From Conidiobolus incongruus B7586 (taxonomy: Eukaryota > Entomophthoromycota > Entomophthoromycetes > Entomophthorales > Conidiobolaceae): a stretch of 47,409 bases of DNA. Shown here in pieces: positions 24,043-35,882 of this stretch (position 1 is the first letter of the stretch; the number at the start of each line of letters is the position of its first letter). A program made the translations under genes and the position numbers. The stretch spans positions 1 to 47,409 of the forward strand of contig JNEM01014921.1 of assembly GCA_000697335.1 (NCBI GenBank), in the 5' to 3' direction. The notes under the pieces were generated by a model. It saw only the letters and a list, made by a program, of their open reading frames with translations, ran no database searches and was not told where the DNA came from.

Positions 24043-25147
24043 GGTAAATAGTTTTTTTATTGTTTCGTAAATAGATAATTTACCCTGGGTATGAGCTTTG
24101 GTTAAATACATGTAATTTGGAGATAGGTTTTACATTCGCGAGACAAATATTATCATTATTAATATAATTTAATGGTGATAATATAAATGATATGAAATAA
24201 GACTTGATAAAATTATAGTATATAATATTAATATCATTGTAGATAAGTTTTATATATCAATAAGCCATGTTCATAATAATAAAGTTATATAAACAATACT
24301 TTAATCAGTGATATAATAAAGGTCTAGAAAATAGGTCAAAAGCTATGAAGATTAGTTTTGATATTGGAATATATGCAAATTAATTGATTTATTCCATTAT
24401 ACATTATATAAAATTGTTATTAATGTATTTCTAAGTTACAATAATTAAAATTATATGTATAAATTTTATAATTAAATTTGGATTATTTTAATATTATTTT
24501 CTATCAAGATAAAATTTTGTAAGATTTATGAAATTAGAAAAATTATTTATTGAGTTATTAGTTAATAAATAATATATTTCCAGAATTGAAAAATGCTATC
24601 TATATAAATTGGACTAAGGAAACAAATTTCTATATTCTTAGAATATAATAAAATAGCCCTTTTAATATTAATGAATCTATGGTATAGCATAAATATGAAT
24701 AATAATAGATATGGAAATCATTAAGTTTATTGAATAAGGCTTACAATATTATATAAGTAAAACCAAAATAGTTCAATCAATATATATTGAACAACTATAA
24801 AGTCAAAGAATATTATAAACTAAAATTGATCATATTATTGATATAATTAATATATAATTACAAAAAAGTGCCTGAATAACTATATATATTTGAGAAAAAT
24901 ATGATAATCTATTAATAAATTGCAAATATAATGCATTTCTAATATATCTCAACCAAAATCTTATCTTGAAAATGCTCCTTTTTTCATTTTTCATAATAAA
25001 TAATAAATGTATTTTAATGATATTTATTTTTAGTTCAAAAAATAGATTTTATTTCAAATATACTATTTGATTAAAAAATAATAAAGTGATTTTATTAACT
25101 ATTACGTAATTAAATAAACCAAATTATTATCCTGTTTGATTAGATTA

Positions 25148-25210
<63 letters not shown>

Positions 25211-26345
25211 AATATCAAAAATTATATTGAAGGTTTAAATCTTTAACAATATCTCTAAATATTTTGTATAACGAGCAATGCAACATTTGAAACAGCAAAA
25301 ATATTTGAGTGTTTTTGTAATTAAAAACTACATTTGAAAATTTCAAATTTGAATATCAGTTATTATAATTTTATGAATTAATTTTAAATAATTAGCTAGA
25401 ATAGTATGTATTAGTCAAGAATTAATCAAGTATATAAAGATTTGATATCTTTCAGTCAGTAATTTTACTTTGAATATCAAATAATGATCTAGGCTATCAA
25501 TCCATATCATCCTCATATCCGGCCAATCCCACATTTTTTATCAAAATAAATATTTAATTCAAAATTACTTACATAAATTTGATTAATTACCAATTAAAAT
25601 GCCAATTATAAGACAAAATCGTTAGCTACCATTTATTTTATATATTTAAATTTTAGATTAATATATGATGAATTTGATTTTGGGATTTAATATTAGGTCA
25701 AATATACAATATTTTTAATATGACTTTCAATTTAAAATTGATTAATAGAATTTTTCTTAAAAAAATTATTATATTAATGCAAAAAATCATAAAATCATAG
25801 TGTGATATAAATATTGTATTTAACATATTTTGGTCAGTTAATCAATATATGAAAGCATTTATAAATTAGCAAATTATTTGTATTGTATTAAAAATAATTT
25901 AATATTTTTAATTTATTAAAACAAAATATAATGAAATCCAAGTAACAATATGAAAAATTGAAATTTGAAATACAATGAATTAATAAGATCTATTAAATTA
26001 TATAATTATTTTTTTACTATGTTAAAATTGTCAATGATATATTGTTAAAAATGTTTCTAGATGAAAAAAAAGAAAATCAATTAAGATTGAGCATAATATT
26101 CTTGTTCAAATAAAACATAAATAGAATGCTGAAACATACAATTCGAAATCAAACTACATATTACTAGTATATAATCTAGTAATTTCAACATTATAGACTA
26201 TAAACTCTTGCTCAAGTTTGAAATACAATATAAACCAAAGTATTTTATTGAAATAGATATTATTTAATGATAATTAAATTAAAAATTATTAATATATTAT
26301 ATAATTTAACCCAATATAGAAAAATTATAAATAAAAATTTAAAAC
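24043..26345. other. AT-rich intergenic DNA with a trinucleotide repeat
   Basis: About 2.3 kb with no supportable gene. The only marked feature is the ATT microsatellite at about 25148-25209. The last few hundred bases are the 3' flank of the GH16 gene at 26346. Confidence 0.6.
25148..25209. repeat. (ATT)n microsatellite, about 20 units
   Basis: An uninterrupted run of ATT/TTA units, visible directly. It is probably length-polymorphic. Confidence 0.95.
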
Positions 26346-27293
26346 TTAAACACATTCATATTTAAACCATTGCACATCTGATGAAATATAACCTCCATTG
26401 GCAACGTATTCGGGATCATTATAATTCACCACACCACCTGCCCAGTCTCTGGTACCTTGGGCTCCAGCCCCACCATCCCAGACATTGAAGTAAATATAGG
26501 AGGGAGTATCGGGATATTTGTAATTGCCTCCATCAAGTGTACTAGCCTTTGTCACAGTTCTGATCACATTACCATCTATAGTCCATTTGATGTAATCTGG
26601 AGTCCATTCTATACCATATTCGTGGAATTCATTGTGAGTATTAAAATTATTGGGTGTGAATACCCCTTTAGTATAGTCTTGAACTCCTTTTGAATAATAA
26701 TTGGACTGAGTTTCATATTCATTCTTTCCTACCCATTCAAAGTCAATTTCATCTTTTTCTGGAGAGTAAAGAATGAATGCGGTAACTACTCCCGGAATGC
26801 GTGCAGTATTCATCCTTGCAGTAAATTTGCCGTAAAGGTAGGGTTGCGCAGATTTAGCAGTGCCTCCGTATCCTTGTATGATTCCGGTGGTTGGGTTGGG
26901 CGTATTGCCTTGGGAAAATCTCACGCTCATTACATTATTGGCTGCTACTACCGGACCTTCGTAAGTAAATGTGGAAGGCAAGCCATTTGCAAAGTTGGCA
27001 GTCCAAGCACCTGGACATTGGCCATTACCCGATCCTGGAGGTGTTGTAGGAGGTGTTGTAGGAGGTGTTGTAGGAGATGTTGTCGGTGGTGTTGGATTAG
27101 ACGGAGGTTGGCCACTACAAACTCCATTAAAACTTCCAGCAGCATTACATCCGGCATTACAATATTCTGCTGTTGATCCACAATATCCCCATTGACTGCA
27201 ACATGGAGCACTCTGAGGGCATTGATCACCTACACCGCAACCATTTACAAGGTATAAAGAACTCAAGATAACTGTTAAATACTTATATAGCAT
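26346..27293 (-). CDS. Secreted CBM18-GH16 Crh-type chitin-glucan transglycosylase, 315 aa
   Basis: Cell-wall enzyme expected to cut chitin and transfer it to beta-glucan, like yeast Crh1/Utr2/Crr1. A start seven codons upstream would use TTG at 27314; the ATG at 27291-27293 is preferred because it places a clean signal peptide (MLYKYLTVILSSLYLVNG) at the N-terminus. Domains (numbered from that ATG): signal 1-18; CBM18 19-59 with APCCSQWGYCGSTAEYC; Pro/Thr-rich repeat linker about 61-91; GH16 about 93-315. The catalytic block is DEIDFE, with Glu182 the presumed nucleophile, Asp184 the helper and Glu186 the acid/base. IQGYGGTAK, HEYGIEWTPDYIKWTIDG and GTRDWAGG are family landmarks. It ends FKYECV with no GPI-anchor tail, so it is probably secreted or wall-bound. 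The gene is intronless and has a paralogue at 28586. Confidence 0.93.
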   Translation of the reverse strand: MLYKYLTVILSSLYLVNGCGVGDQCPQSAPCCSQWGYCGSTAEYCNAGCNAAGSFNGVCSGQPPSNPTPPTTSPTTPPTTPPTTPPGSGNGQCPGAWTANFANGLPSTFTYEGPVVAANNVMSVRFSQGNTPNPTTGIIQGYGGTAKSAQPYLYGKFTARMNTARIPGVVTAFILYSPEKDEIDFEWVGKNEYETQSNYYSKGVQDYTKGVFTPNNFNTHNEFHEYGIEWTPDYIKWTIDGNVIRTVTKASTLDGGNYKYPDTPSYIYFNVWDGGAGAQGTRDWAGGVVNYNDPEYVANGGYISSDVQWFKYECV

Positions 27294-28585
27294 TATTTTT
27301 ATAAAAGTTGACAATTACAAGAGCTATTAATTATGAACAATAAGATTGAAAAAACAACAAAACTTTTTTATGAAATATTCTCACCCACCATTATTTATAT
27401 CCTTCCTTAATTTTAAAGAGATGCCTATTAACACAAACCAATCAAATTAATGATATAATAAATCCTTTTAATTTGAAACTAAAAAACCACCTTAACAGCA
27501 TAAAAAATCGATACAGTTATCTAATTTGACAAAATTGGAATAGCTTGATCAAATGCAATCAAAATTAATTAACGCTTAGGAGACAATCTATCAAGTTTAG
27601 TTTAACAATGGCGTTGAATTTTACATTTTTAATTAAATTATTCAAGGTTGGCAGCGTTTGTAATATTTGAACAAATATCTGTCAATTATGATTTTATTTA
27701 GGTAAATATTTTGATGTTATGTTAGGTCATATAGGTTATTATTAAATCATATAGAATTGTAAATCTGGATTTGGTCTATTATTAGAATTTAACTATGTTT
27801 AAGTTACCAAAAACTAATATTTTGTAGTGATAAATTATCTTTGATGATGAGTACCTTAAACCAAAAGGTCATTAATTTAATAGAAATATTTTTATATACT
27901 AGCTTTACATCATACATGTAATATGATTGAAACTGATAAAACTCATCATTACAAAATATCTATTATATTTATTGATTAATAATAGTCAAAATTCATTCAT
28001 ATTTTTTTTCAATGATGTCAATACATTTACAATATTTTGGTTAAATTTGAACTATTTTTGTAAATCATTATATATATTAGTTATACATTTTTTGTTATAT
28101 CAATATTGATGTTCATATTTAAATTTATCATTTTACATGCATATTTGAATATTTAGAAGAGAGTTAAATAGTCATATTGCATATATCACCTAGTAATTAC
28201 CATTATAATGATTTTAAATTTAGAATATATTCAATAAATTGGTTATGTCATATAATATAATAAATTGGAAAATAAGATATTATGATATCATCGAATACCC
28301 AGAAGTTTAATATTTTGAATTATTTTTTGTATTAACTATGATTATAATTTTTTATTACAAAGTGATATATGAATATATATTATTAATCTTAATGAAATAT
28401 TTAACCATCAATCTAATAACATCTATAACATTTTGAATATCTAACTCCATCCTAATAATATTTATCAACAAACAAATACATTCATTCATAAAATATAAAA
28501 ATATTTATTAATGTATTAATATTATTATTATATGATCAATTATCAAAATTGGTCATATATTGAATTCCATTAATCAATTTTAAAA
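27294..28585. other. Intergenic spacer between two GH16 genes
   Basis: Roughly 1.3 kb. It includes the 5' flank of the 26346 gene, with a TATA-like ATATAAATAA (- strand, about 27390-27401) about 100 bases upstream of the ATG. A 60-codon open frame at 27927-28109 (+) is low-complexity and unlikely to be a gene. Nothing else is seen. Confidence 0.55.
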
Positions 28586-29572
28586 CTAAACGCATTCATA
28601 TTTTACCCAAGCTACATCAGCAGAAATAAACCCACCATTAGAAATGTATTCGGGATCGTTAAAGTTCACTTGACCTCCAGCCCATTCCCTAGTGCCTTCA
28701 GCCCCCGCACCACCGTCCCAAACATTCAACATTACATGAGCTGGAGTATCAGGAAAACTGTAACTACCATCCTGTTTTTTGGTACTCTCTTTGGTAACAG
28801 TCCTTACCTCAGTACCATCAATGGTCCAAGTAATAGTATCCCGAGTCCAAATGATACCATAATCGTGGAATCCTTGATGCGTATTAAAGCTGTTAGGAAT
28901 CATAATCCCCTTTGTATAATCCACCACTCCTTTTGCAAAGAAATTGGTCTGGGATTCTCGCTCATTCTTGCCAACCCACTCCCAATCAATTTCGTCTTTT
29001 TGATCCGACATTAGAATAAACGCGGTAACAACACCTCCTATTCTTGCAGTTTTTAACCGCGCCGTAAATTTGCCGTAAAGATAAGCTTCTGAGGATTTCG
29101 CAGTTCCTCCATAACCCTGAATAATACCACTGATAGGATTGGCAGTGTCTCCTCGACTGAATTTGATTTGCATATGACGGTTTAACGTAGTCACTGGACC
29201 CTCATATGTGAATTTTGGTGATAATCCATCGCTAAAAGTCGCTTGAAATCCTCCTTGGCAGTTTGAAAATGGAGATTGTTGGGATTGGGGAGATCTTTTA
29301 ATTATTAGAGGATATGTCAAACTTGGTTCATTGGATGCATACAAGATTGGAGTTGGTACAATTGGTTTATTACTATTATTACAGCTTGTGTCATTGTAAC
29401 TTCCTTGTTGAACACATCCAGCATCACAATACTCTTGGCTGGTACCACAATAACCCCATTTACTACAACATGGTGAATAAGATGGACATTTTATATCGAT
29501 TCCACATCTAGAAATACATTTAGGCTGTATGCTTAATACTAGCGATATTAAGATTAATAAATATTTTAACAT
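28586..29572 (-). CDS. Secreted CBM18-GH16 Crh-type chitin-glucan transglycosylase, 328 aa
   Basis: Paralogue of the 26346 gene with the same architecture and probable role in linking chitin to glucan at the wall. Signal peptide 1-18 (MLKYLLILISLVLSIQ), then CBM18 about 23-64 with SPCCSKWGYCGTSQEYC. A linker of about 40 residues (about 65-104) is not Pro/Thr-repetitive and contains a basic-Ser/Gln stretch (IKRSPQSQQSPFSN); a KR dipeptide there could be a processing site. GH16 is about 105-328 with DEIDWE: Glu194 nucleophile, Asp196, Glu198 acid/base. IQGYGGTAKS and GTREWAGG match the paralogues. It ends VKYECV without a GPI signal. ATG at 29570-29572; intronless. Intact catalytic residues and clean frame indicate a working gene. 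Confidence 0.94.
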   Translation of the reverse strand: MLKYLLILISLVLSIQPKCISRCGIDIKCPSYSPCCSKWGYCGTSQEYCDAGCVQQGSYNDTSCNNSNKPIVPTPILYASNEPSLTYPLIIKRSPQSQQSPFSNCQGGFQATFSDGLSPKFTYEGPVTTLNRHMQIKFSRGDTANPISGIIQGYGGTAKSSEAYLYGKFTARLKTARIGGVVTAFILMSDQKDEIDWEWVGKNERESQTNFFAKGVVDYTKGIMIPNSFNTHQGFHDYGIIWTRDTITWTIDGTEVRTVTKESTKKQDGSYSFPDTPAHVMLNVWDGGAGAEGTREWAGGQVNFNDPEYISNGGFISADVAWVKYECV

Positions 29573-30842
29573 AATATTAATAAATCATAATATTAATTTA
29601 TAGTATTATAGTAAAACAATGAGTATTTATATATTATTTCCAATAATATATTTCATAGCTATTTATCTAGATTGAAAACAAATTAAAAATATTAATATTT
29701 ATTATTAGGGGCATTGTTAACCAATAAAAATCATACAATTCATCTTTTAACTTTAAACATGCCTTGGTTTTAAGTTTCATTTGAGATATATTTTGAAATT
29801 AATTTTAAGTAGTGAAATAATTTTTTCTTGGCTCAGACCTATTATTAATTGGACAATAAATAAATTCCTAGAAGTATTAAATAATGTGGATATACTATTG
29901 AAATAAATTTAATTTAAACTATAAAAATTGCTGTACATTATATATTTAATATTATTGTTTTTAGATTCTAATCTGCAAGGAGATATTACAACTTTCATTT
30001 ATTTTTGTTTTTAAAATCAAAAATTTTATGATATTCTTTCTCCACATTTCCCTTAATATTATTATCCACTCCTGATAAGATTGGCAAAATTTGAATTATC
30101 AGGGATTTTGATAAATGTTAGTATTGAATTCATTTAATTTTTGATTTGGCTGAATAATCGCTCCTTTAAAATTTTTTATGAAAAATTTTGTTGAAAAGGA
30201 GAATTTACATTAATATAAAAAATATATCTAGGGAAAATAAAAAAGATTATTGCAAAAATATTAGCATATTTGAAATCATTTGAATTGATAAAATTATTCC
30301 TAATAATCATATTTCATCTTATTTATTGATGGTATTTTCATTCTTGATTTTATATTTCAATATCCAGATTTGGAAAATGGACCAGCAAAATTACACAATT
30401 TGCATCCAAAATATTGTCGAAAATGTTTAAATATATTGCAATTAAATATAATTAATTGTAAATTATTCAATTCATACTATATCACTTGAAGGTTATTTAT
30501 TACCTATTAGAAATTCGAAAAACAACAAAAAGCATAGTTAAAAATTCCAAGTGATCATATCTAAAGCATCATAATTTCCAATTTTAATTAGAATATGGGT
30601 TATATATTCAATTCTTATTCATATATATATTTCAGATCATTACCTATACAATTTCGCAGTCTCAGCTATATATATAAATTCCAAAAATATTTAAATGTAA
30701 TCAATTTTGATGAAATATTAATTTCTCACCTCAACAAATTTGTTGATACAATATTATTTATAATTGGATTATTTATTGAAAATAAAAATTGACAGAAAAT
30801 ATTGGATGTTATATTTGATATAGATAGATGTATTTAATATAC
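29573..30842. other. AT-rich intergenic DNA upstream of the GH16 gene
   Basis: About 1.3 kb containing the promoter side of the 28586 gene. A 65-codon open frame at 30595-30792 (+) is Tyr/Phe/Ile-rich and has no recognisable domain; I do not call it a gene. Confidence 0.55.
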
Positions 30843-31175
30843 TGTCACGAGTCAGGTGACTTTTCTCCTACTAAGTATACTTAAATCAACTTAATGTAAA
30901 GGTCATTTCTCCCTCGCATATCAGCTACTTCTCTATCTTTTAATTGGCTGACCATGCAAGCCACCGGGGAATCTCATAAATCACCTTTCCCAACTCACTC
31001 TATATAAAAACTGGAATTAGAACTATCTTCAAACGGATGAGCTGGATCTGGGCCATTCCAGCTATCTGCCTTAAACCAATAAACCCCTATCTCTCTAGAA
31101 GTTGCTTTGAATTCCCCAAATCTATCTCATTTATATAAAATAATTTGGACGCGGCTTTCCCAAGTCATGTTAATA
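30843..31175 (+). mobile_element. Probable solo LTR, family A
   Basis: A GC-normal block opening TGTCACGAGTCAGG, a typical LTR start. It has a TATA box (CTATATAAAAACTGG, about 31000) and a polyadenylation signal (CCAATAAACC, about 31077) in the spacing expected of U3-R-U5. The 3' edge near 31175 is uncertain, and I found no clear target-site duplication. No internal region is attached. It is unrelated to the LTRs at 7677 and 12992. Confidence 0.5.
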
Positions 31176-32436
31176 CACTGATCAAAAGATAGAATATAAT
31201 AATTAACTATATATATCAACTTACCTCGCATAAATCAACATTTATTTAACATTTGTAGAATTAATAATGTCAATTAAATTTTATATTCGAAATAATATGA
31301 CAGATAGTACTAATATGAATCAATTATTAACAGTGATAAATAACAGATTGTTTAACCTAAAAATGCTTATTTGGTATTGATAATAGAACATCAATATTAT
31401 TACATTCATTAAAATTTTTAATATTAAATTGAATATTACCTCTATTGTGGAATTCCTTATCATATATTATTCAGCAACGATCAGCTTACTTGGCTTAATA
31501 ACTTACATATCTGGCAATGCTGGGTCATAAACTTATTATTTGATGAATACAAATGTCAACAACCTTTTATTAATAACAAATATTTCAAACTGAATTCAGA
31601 ATACTTTGTTATAATTTATGAAGTTTCCTACTCTGGTAGTAATATATCGATAACGATAAATCGTGATGGATAGTCAAAGGTCCATTACGTGCTTATGAAC
31701 CAAAGTAACAAAAGAAGCTGCTGAATATTAAATCTGTCAGAAATTGGATACATCTAACTTTCCTTGGCTAGGTATTTTTATTTGACCAATCCCAATACAT
31801 AAATATAATTCGTTGTTTTTTAATTGATGAAATTGAGTATTTTATATATTTAATTTTCAAATTTAACATTTCTATCAAGTAATTGTTGCGCTTTAAGCCG
31901 ACTTTGAATAAACTTACAGCAATTAAATCGTTTCTCATAATATTTAGTACTCTGAAGTTTTTCAAATTTGTTTTTCCCAACATTAATTGATCTATGCTTT
32001 TTACTATATTGAAGCAAAAATTATTTATATAAAATGATTTTGAATATGAATTGATCCAATTAATATGTTTTAGCAATAGTATGATCAATATTATAAATGA
32101 GTAATTTGTAAAAAATATATTTTTTTATTAATCAAATATTTAACTATGATATTAGAATAAACCATATTTAATTATTTTCCTTTTGATTAGGATATAATAG
32201 TTAATTTTCAAAATAGTTTTTCAAAAATGCTAGAATATTATATTTTAAAGAATCATTATCCAATCAATTGAAATTTGACTTATATTCTACCGCTGATTAT
32301 TTTCTTTTATTTGTTTATAATTCAGAAAAATTAATATAATATTAACTTTAAAAGGAAGTTGAAATTTTTGAAATTTATATTAATTAAGTGAAAAACCTAA
32401 CTTATTACTTTTTTTGAAAATATAAAATATTTCACA
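31176..32436. other. Intergenic DNA, one weak open frame
   Basis: About 1.3 kb. The - strand stretch 31768-32088 is open for 106 codons (TTG start), with LGKTNLKNFRVLNIMRNDL and other Leu/Ile/Asn-rich text. It could be a relic of a leucine-rich-repeat or F-box type gene but has no diagnostic motif. Nothing else is supportable. Confidence 0.35.
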
Positions 32437-33022
32437 ATGGTATCACTAAAACCTAATAATAGTTTTTTAAGAAATATTATGATATTTCAATTTGATCAAA
32501 AATTTAGACCATCTGAGTCATATAGAATCATTAATCAAGTATATGTTAAAAATACTATTATTCCTAAATATTGTTAAAAACAATTTATATATTTTCAAAA
32601 TAATGATTGTTATATTGAAAATAAACCACATATCGGCAAAAATATATAAATATCTAAAAAAGAAATATTAGATATTATAGAAACTTATATTAACTATTTT
32701 TAAAAAAATTCTCAAAAATAATTAAGATAAGTTTTAGTCAATTATCATAAAAATTAACAAAGTTTAGAAAATATTAAACTAGATGCTTTATGAGTTAACA
32801 ATACTTAACAAGTTAAAAAAAATTAGCAATAACCTCATTTTATATAAATTATCAAAAAACTTAGATTATTAAAAGAAAACTTTACTATTACTAATAAAAA
32901 ATAAATAATATTTGGTAATATAATATATAAATAATATTAGGTAATTAAAAGAATATAGTTTAAAAATTAAGCCAAAATTAATAAATATGAAAAAATAATG
33001 CTTACTATATAGTAGAATTAAA
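32437..33022 (+). mobile_element. Second mariner family, N-terminal transposase remnant
   Basis: A single + strand frame from ATG 32437 reads like the DNA-binding half of animal-type mariner transposases. It has an HTH start (IMIFQFDQKFRPSESYRIIN, like the EF..G..A.E..R.IN block), FQNNDCYIENKPHIGKN in the place of F..GD..LED..RSGRP, then a second HTH-like region. Stops are frequent, nearly all TAA/TAG at likely Gln sites, with no obvious indel in the first 200 codons. The catalytic half is not recognisable downstream. The sequence differs clearly from mariner copies 1-7, so it is a separate family. Confidence 0.6.
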
Positions 33023-33740
33023 AAAAACATGACATATAATGAATTTAAATAAAAAAAACAAACGATAAATGAAGAATATTATTTTTAAAGAAATCGAAAG
33101 ATTATACAAAATATTAAAAAAGACTAAAGTGGTTTTTAATTAAAAACCTTGATAATATATAAATTTGTATTTTAGTATATTATTATCATAGTATTACAAA
33201 ACTATATATATTAGTTCCAATGTTATATATTTTAAATTATAATTTATTTAAACTTTTATCATATATATAATACCTTTGTGATCTTATATTTAGCGATTTT
33301 TTTTAGATATTTTATAATATTTTTTAAAAAAAATTTTTTGAAAAATTAAATAAATAAAAATTAAATATTTGAAATTTATCCAAATAATAAGATTTTTATA
33401 AAAAAAATATATAGTCAGATAAAAATAAGAACTAATCTAAAAATATAGAGGTTATTATGTATTTAAAGATAAAAATATTAATATTATTGATTAAAAAAAT
33501 AAAAATCTGATAAAACTAAGAATAATAGCCTATATTGGTGTTAATATTTATTTATCTTTAAATTTTATAAATATAAATTAAAAATCACCTAAATAATTAT
33601 AGATAATAATATATTATTCTAGTCATCTTAATTAAATCATTATTTATCTTATATTTATAACATTAATCTATAAATAGTCTATTAGATTTGGTAATATTTA
33701 TAGTGTGAATTTATCATTAAATTCCAATTAGATATAATAT
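33023..33740. other. Extremely AT-rich DNA
   Basis: No open frame or repeat that I can interpret. It may contain the eroded rest of the second mariner family. It also lacks the 3' half of the mariner fragment at 36603-37320, which simple nested insertion would place here. Confidence 0.5.
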
Positions 33741-34310
33741 TACTTTATATTTTAAATAATAGGAATTTTTTTGCAATTTAAAATAAATAAATATTTTGAT
33801 ATATAATATATAAAAATAGATATATATTATAAATTTAATAGTTTCTATTATTATTAATAATTATTTGTTATACTCTTAACAAACTTTTAACACTTAAAAA
33901 ATATTTTTTTTTATTTAAAACTAAAATTTGATATTTTATAAACTAATTAAATTTTTCTACAGAAATTTTATTTTATAAGCTAATTTTTTAATTATATAAA
34001 GCAATTATAATCATATAGGTTATAATTTAAAGAATATATTAGATCTAGTAGTTTTTTCTAGTTATTTTTATTTACAAAGTTTTTTAAAGCTTTAGATTTA
34101 TATATTTTACAATTATTATATAAAATAATAGGTTTTTTTAAATTATATTAAGAATAATAATTAAAATACTTTTATTTAAAATAACAATATAAAATTTACT
34201 ATTATTTAATTTTCCTTTAAATATTAAATAAGAGTAGCATATAACATTATAATTTATTATAATGATTAATATTTATTTACTAACACTAAGCTTATTTAAA
34301 AGGATTTATA

Positions 34311-34530
34311 CACTAACCTGCAAAAGTGAGTCATAAAATCAAAAATATATATATTTTAATTAATAACTAAAACAATTGTATATATTAGATTACTTGAAAC
34401 TATAATATATAATTAAGGTATATTATTTAATAATAGATAAATATATTTAGATATATTTAGTAAACTATTAGCAAAAATATTAACCCTTAATATTTAACTA
34501 AGGTGAGTCATAAATTTGCAGGTTTTTGAG
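34311..34530 (+). repeat. Left terminal inverted repeat of Tc1 copy 2 (IR/DR)
   Basis: Matches 35669-35882 in inverse orientation along its length. It contains outer (34311-34345) and inner (34500-34522) copies of the GTGAGTCATAAA motif, about 177 bases apart, a spacing like the two transposase sites per end in IR/DR Tc1 elements such as Sleeping Beauty. Confidence 0.8.
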
Positions 34531-35668
34531 ATAAGGGGATATATTTAATAATATATAACCATATCTTTTTTCTCTCTTTGTTATTATTTTATATTATATT
34601 TTATAGATATACTAAATTTTTTTTATTAGTATTATTTTACCTAAATCCCTCTCTAAAAAAATCCACTTGTATATCAATTAACTTTATAAAAAAAATAAAT
34701 CAACTTGTGATATTGTTAGAATTACTAGTGTTAGTTAGTTTATTATAGCTAGGGTTGTTAAGAATAACAATAAAGAAACATTTAAACCTAAACTTAAGTA
34801 TGTTAAAATCATAGATGAACATGATAAGAAGTATATTTGTAGGTTGGTTAATATAAGCAAGTGTGGTACTGCTGTAGAAATACAGCAAGAATTATAAGAC
34901 TATGTAGGAATATTAGTTAACACTAATACTATTATATGTGCTTTACATTAGTATAGATACCACTCACACCTCAAGAAAAAACACCCCCAATTAAAGAAAT
35001 CCTACTATAAAACTAGGTGGGAGTTTAAATGTTGCCATTAATATTAAACTAAAACTGATTGGAGTAAGGTTATTTAGTCTAATAAAACAAAAATATACCT
35101 TAGTGGATTTAATAGAAAAGCTAGATACTTCAGAAAAGATGTAGAACTACTTTGTAACCATCATGTTAATTCTACCCAAAAGTATAATGGTAGGTCAATT
35201 ATTGTTTAGGGATATATGTTGTCTTTAGGTGTAGGGTATCTTTGTAAAGTTAATAGGGGAATTAATACTAAGATGTACTAAAGTATTCTAAACAATGAAT
35301 TGAAAAAAACCATTGAATAGTATAGGTTAAACAAATCTGATGTTATTTTCTAGTAAGATAATGCCTCTTGTTATACTACAACTTCTACTACCAAATAACT
35401 TAAAAATAACAAGATAACAGTTATGAAGTAGCCTCTTCAATCTCTTAACTTTAATCTAATTGAACACCTTTGGGATTAGTTAAAAAAAGCTATTAAAGCT
35501 TTCCCCCTAGCAAAAAATTTAGATCAACTTTAGGAATATGTTCAAAAAGCATAGAACAAAATTAACCTTTTTTAGTGTAAGAAGTTAGTTGATTCTATAC
35601 CCTACAAACTTAAAGAAGTTAGAAAAGCTAAAGATAGATACACTAGGTTTTAATTTTTTTTATCACCA

Positions 35669-35882
35669 AAAACCCACAAATTTATAACTCACCTTAGGTA
35701 AAATTTAAGGGTTTATATTTTAACCAATTAATAGCTAAATATCATCATTTAATGATATATATAACTAATAAATATAATAGATTTTAATTATTTAATTTAA
35801 GTTTATTTCATTAAATATTAATTAAGTTATTAGTAAAAATATAGGTGTTTTTGATTTTATAACTTATTTTTGTAGGTTAGTG
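35669..35882 (-). repeat. Right terminal inverted repeat of Tc1 copy 2 (IR/DR)
   Basis: Inverse of 34311-34530. The inner motif is at about 35670-35697 and the outer at about 35848-35882. The outer copy is more mutated (ATAAGTTATAAA) than the left one. Confidence 0.8.

Larger units (their letters stand above)
34311..35882 (+). mobile_element. Tc1-like element, copy 2, complete ends, inactive
   Basis: A 1.57-kb element starting CACTAACCTGCAAAAGTGAG and ending with the inverted partner ...TGTAGGTTAGTG, flanked by TA on both sides (34309-34310, 35883-35884). Each end is an inverted repeat of about 220 bases with two direct repeats of a GTGAGTCATAAA core, at about 34326 and 34503 on the left and mirrored at about 35860 and 35685. 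Transposase on the + strand, about 34620-35652: tether HPQLKKSYYKTRWEF; GFNRKARYFRKD; then QDNASCYTT-type D and the E of NLIEHLWD with 34 residues between (DD34E, Tc1 type), if TAG/TAA is read as the expected Gln. In the WSDET block the Trp is TAG and the Asp/Glu read Asn/Lys, so the first catalytic Asp is lost. More than a dozen stops, no obvious indel. Confidence 0.88.

Noticed and set aside
25148-25209. CRISPR or minisatellite array
   Set aside because: A plain ATT microsatellite with no spacers.
26844-27229. Repetitive open frames opposite or overlapping the GH16 gene (RRCCRRCC, VGGVVGGVV)
   Set aside because: Shadows of the Pro/Thr repeat linker in other frames.
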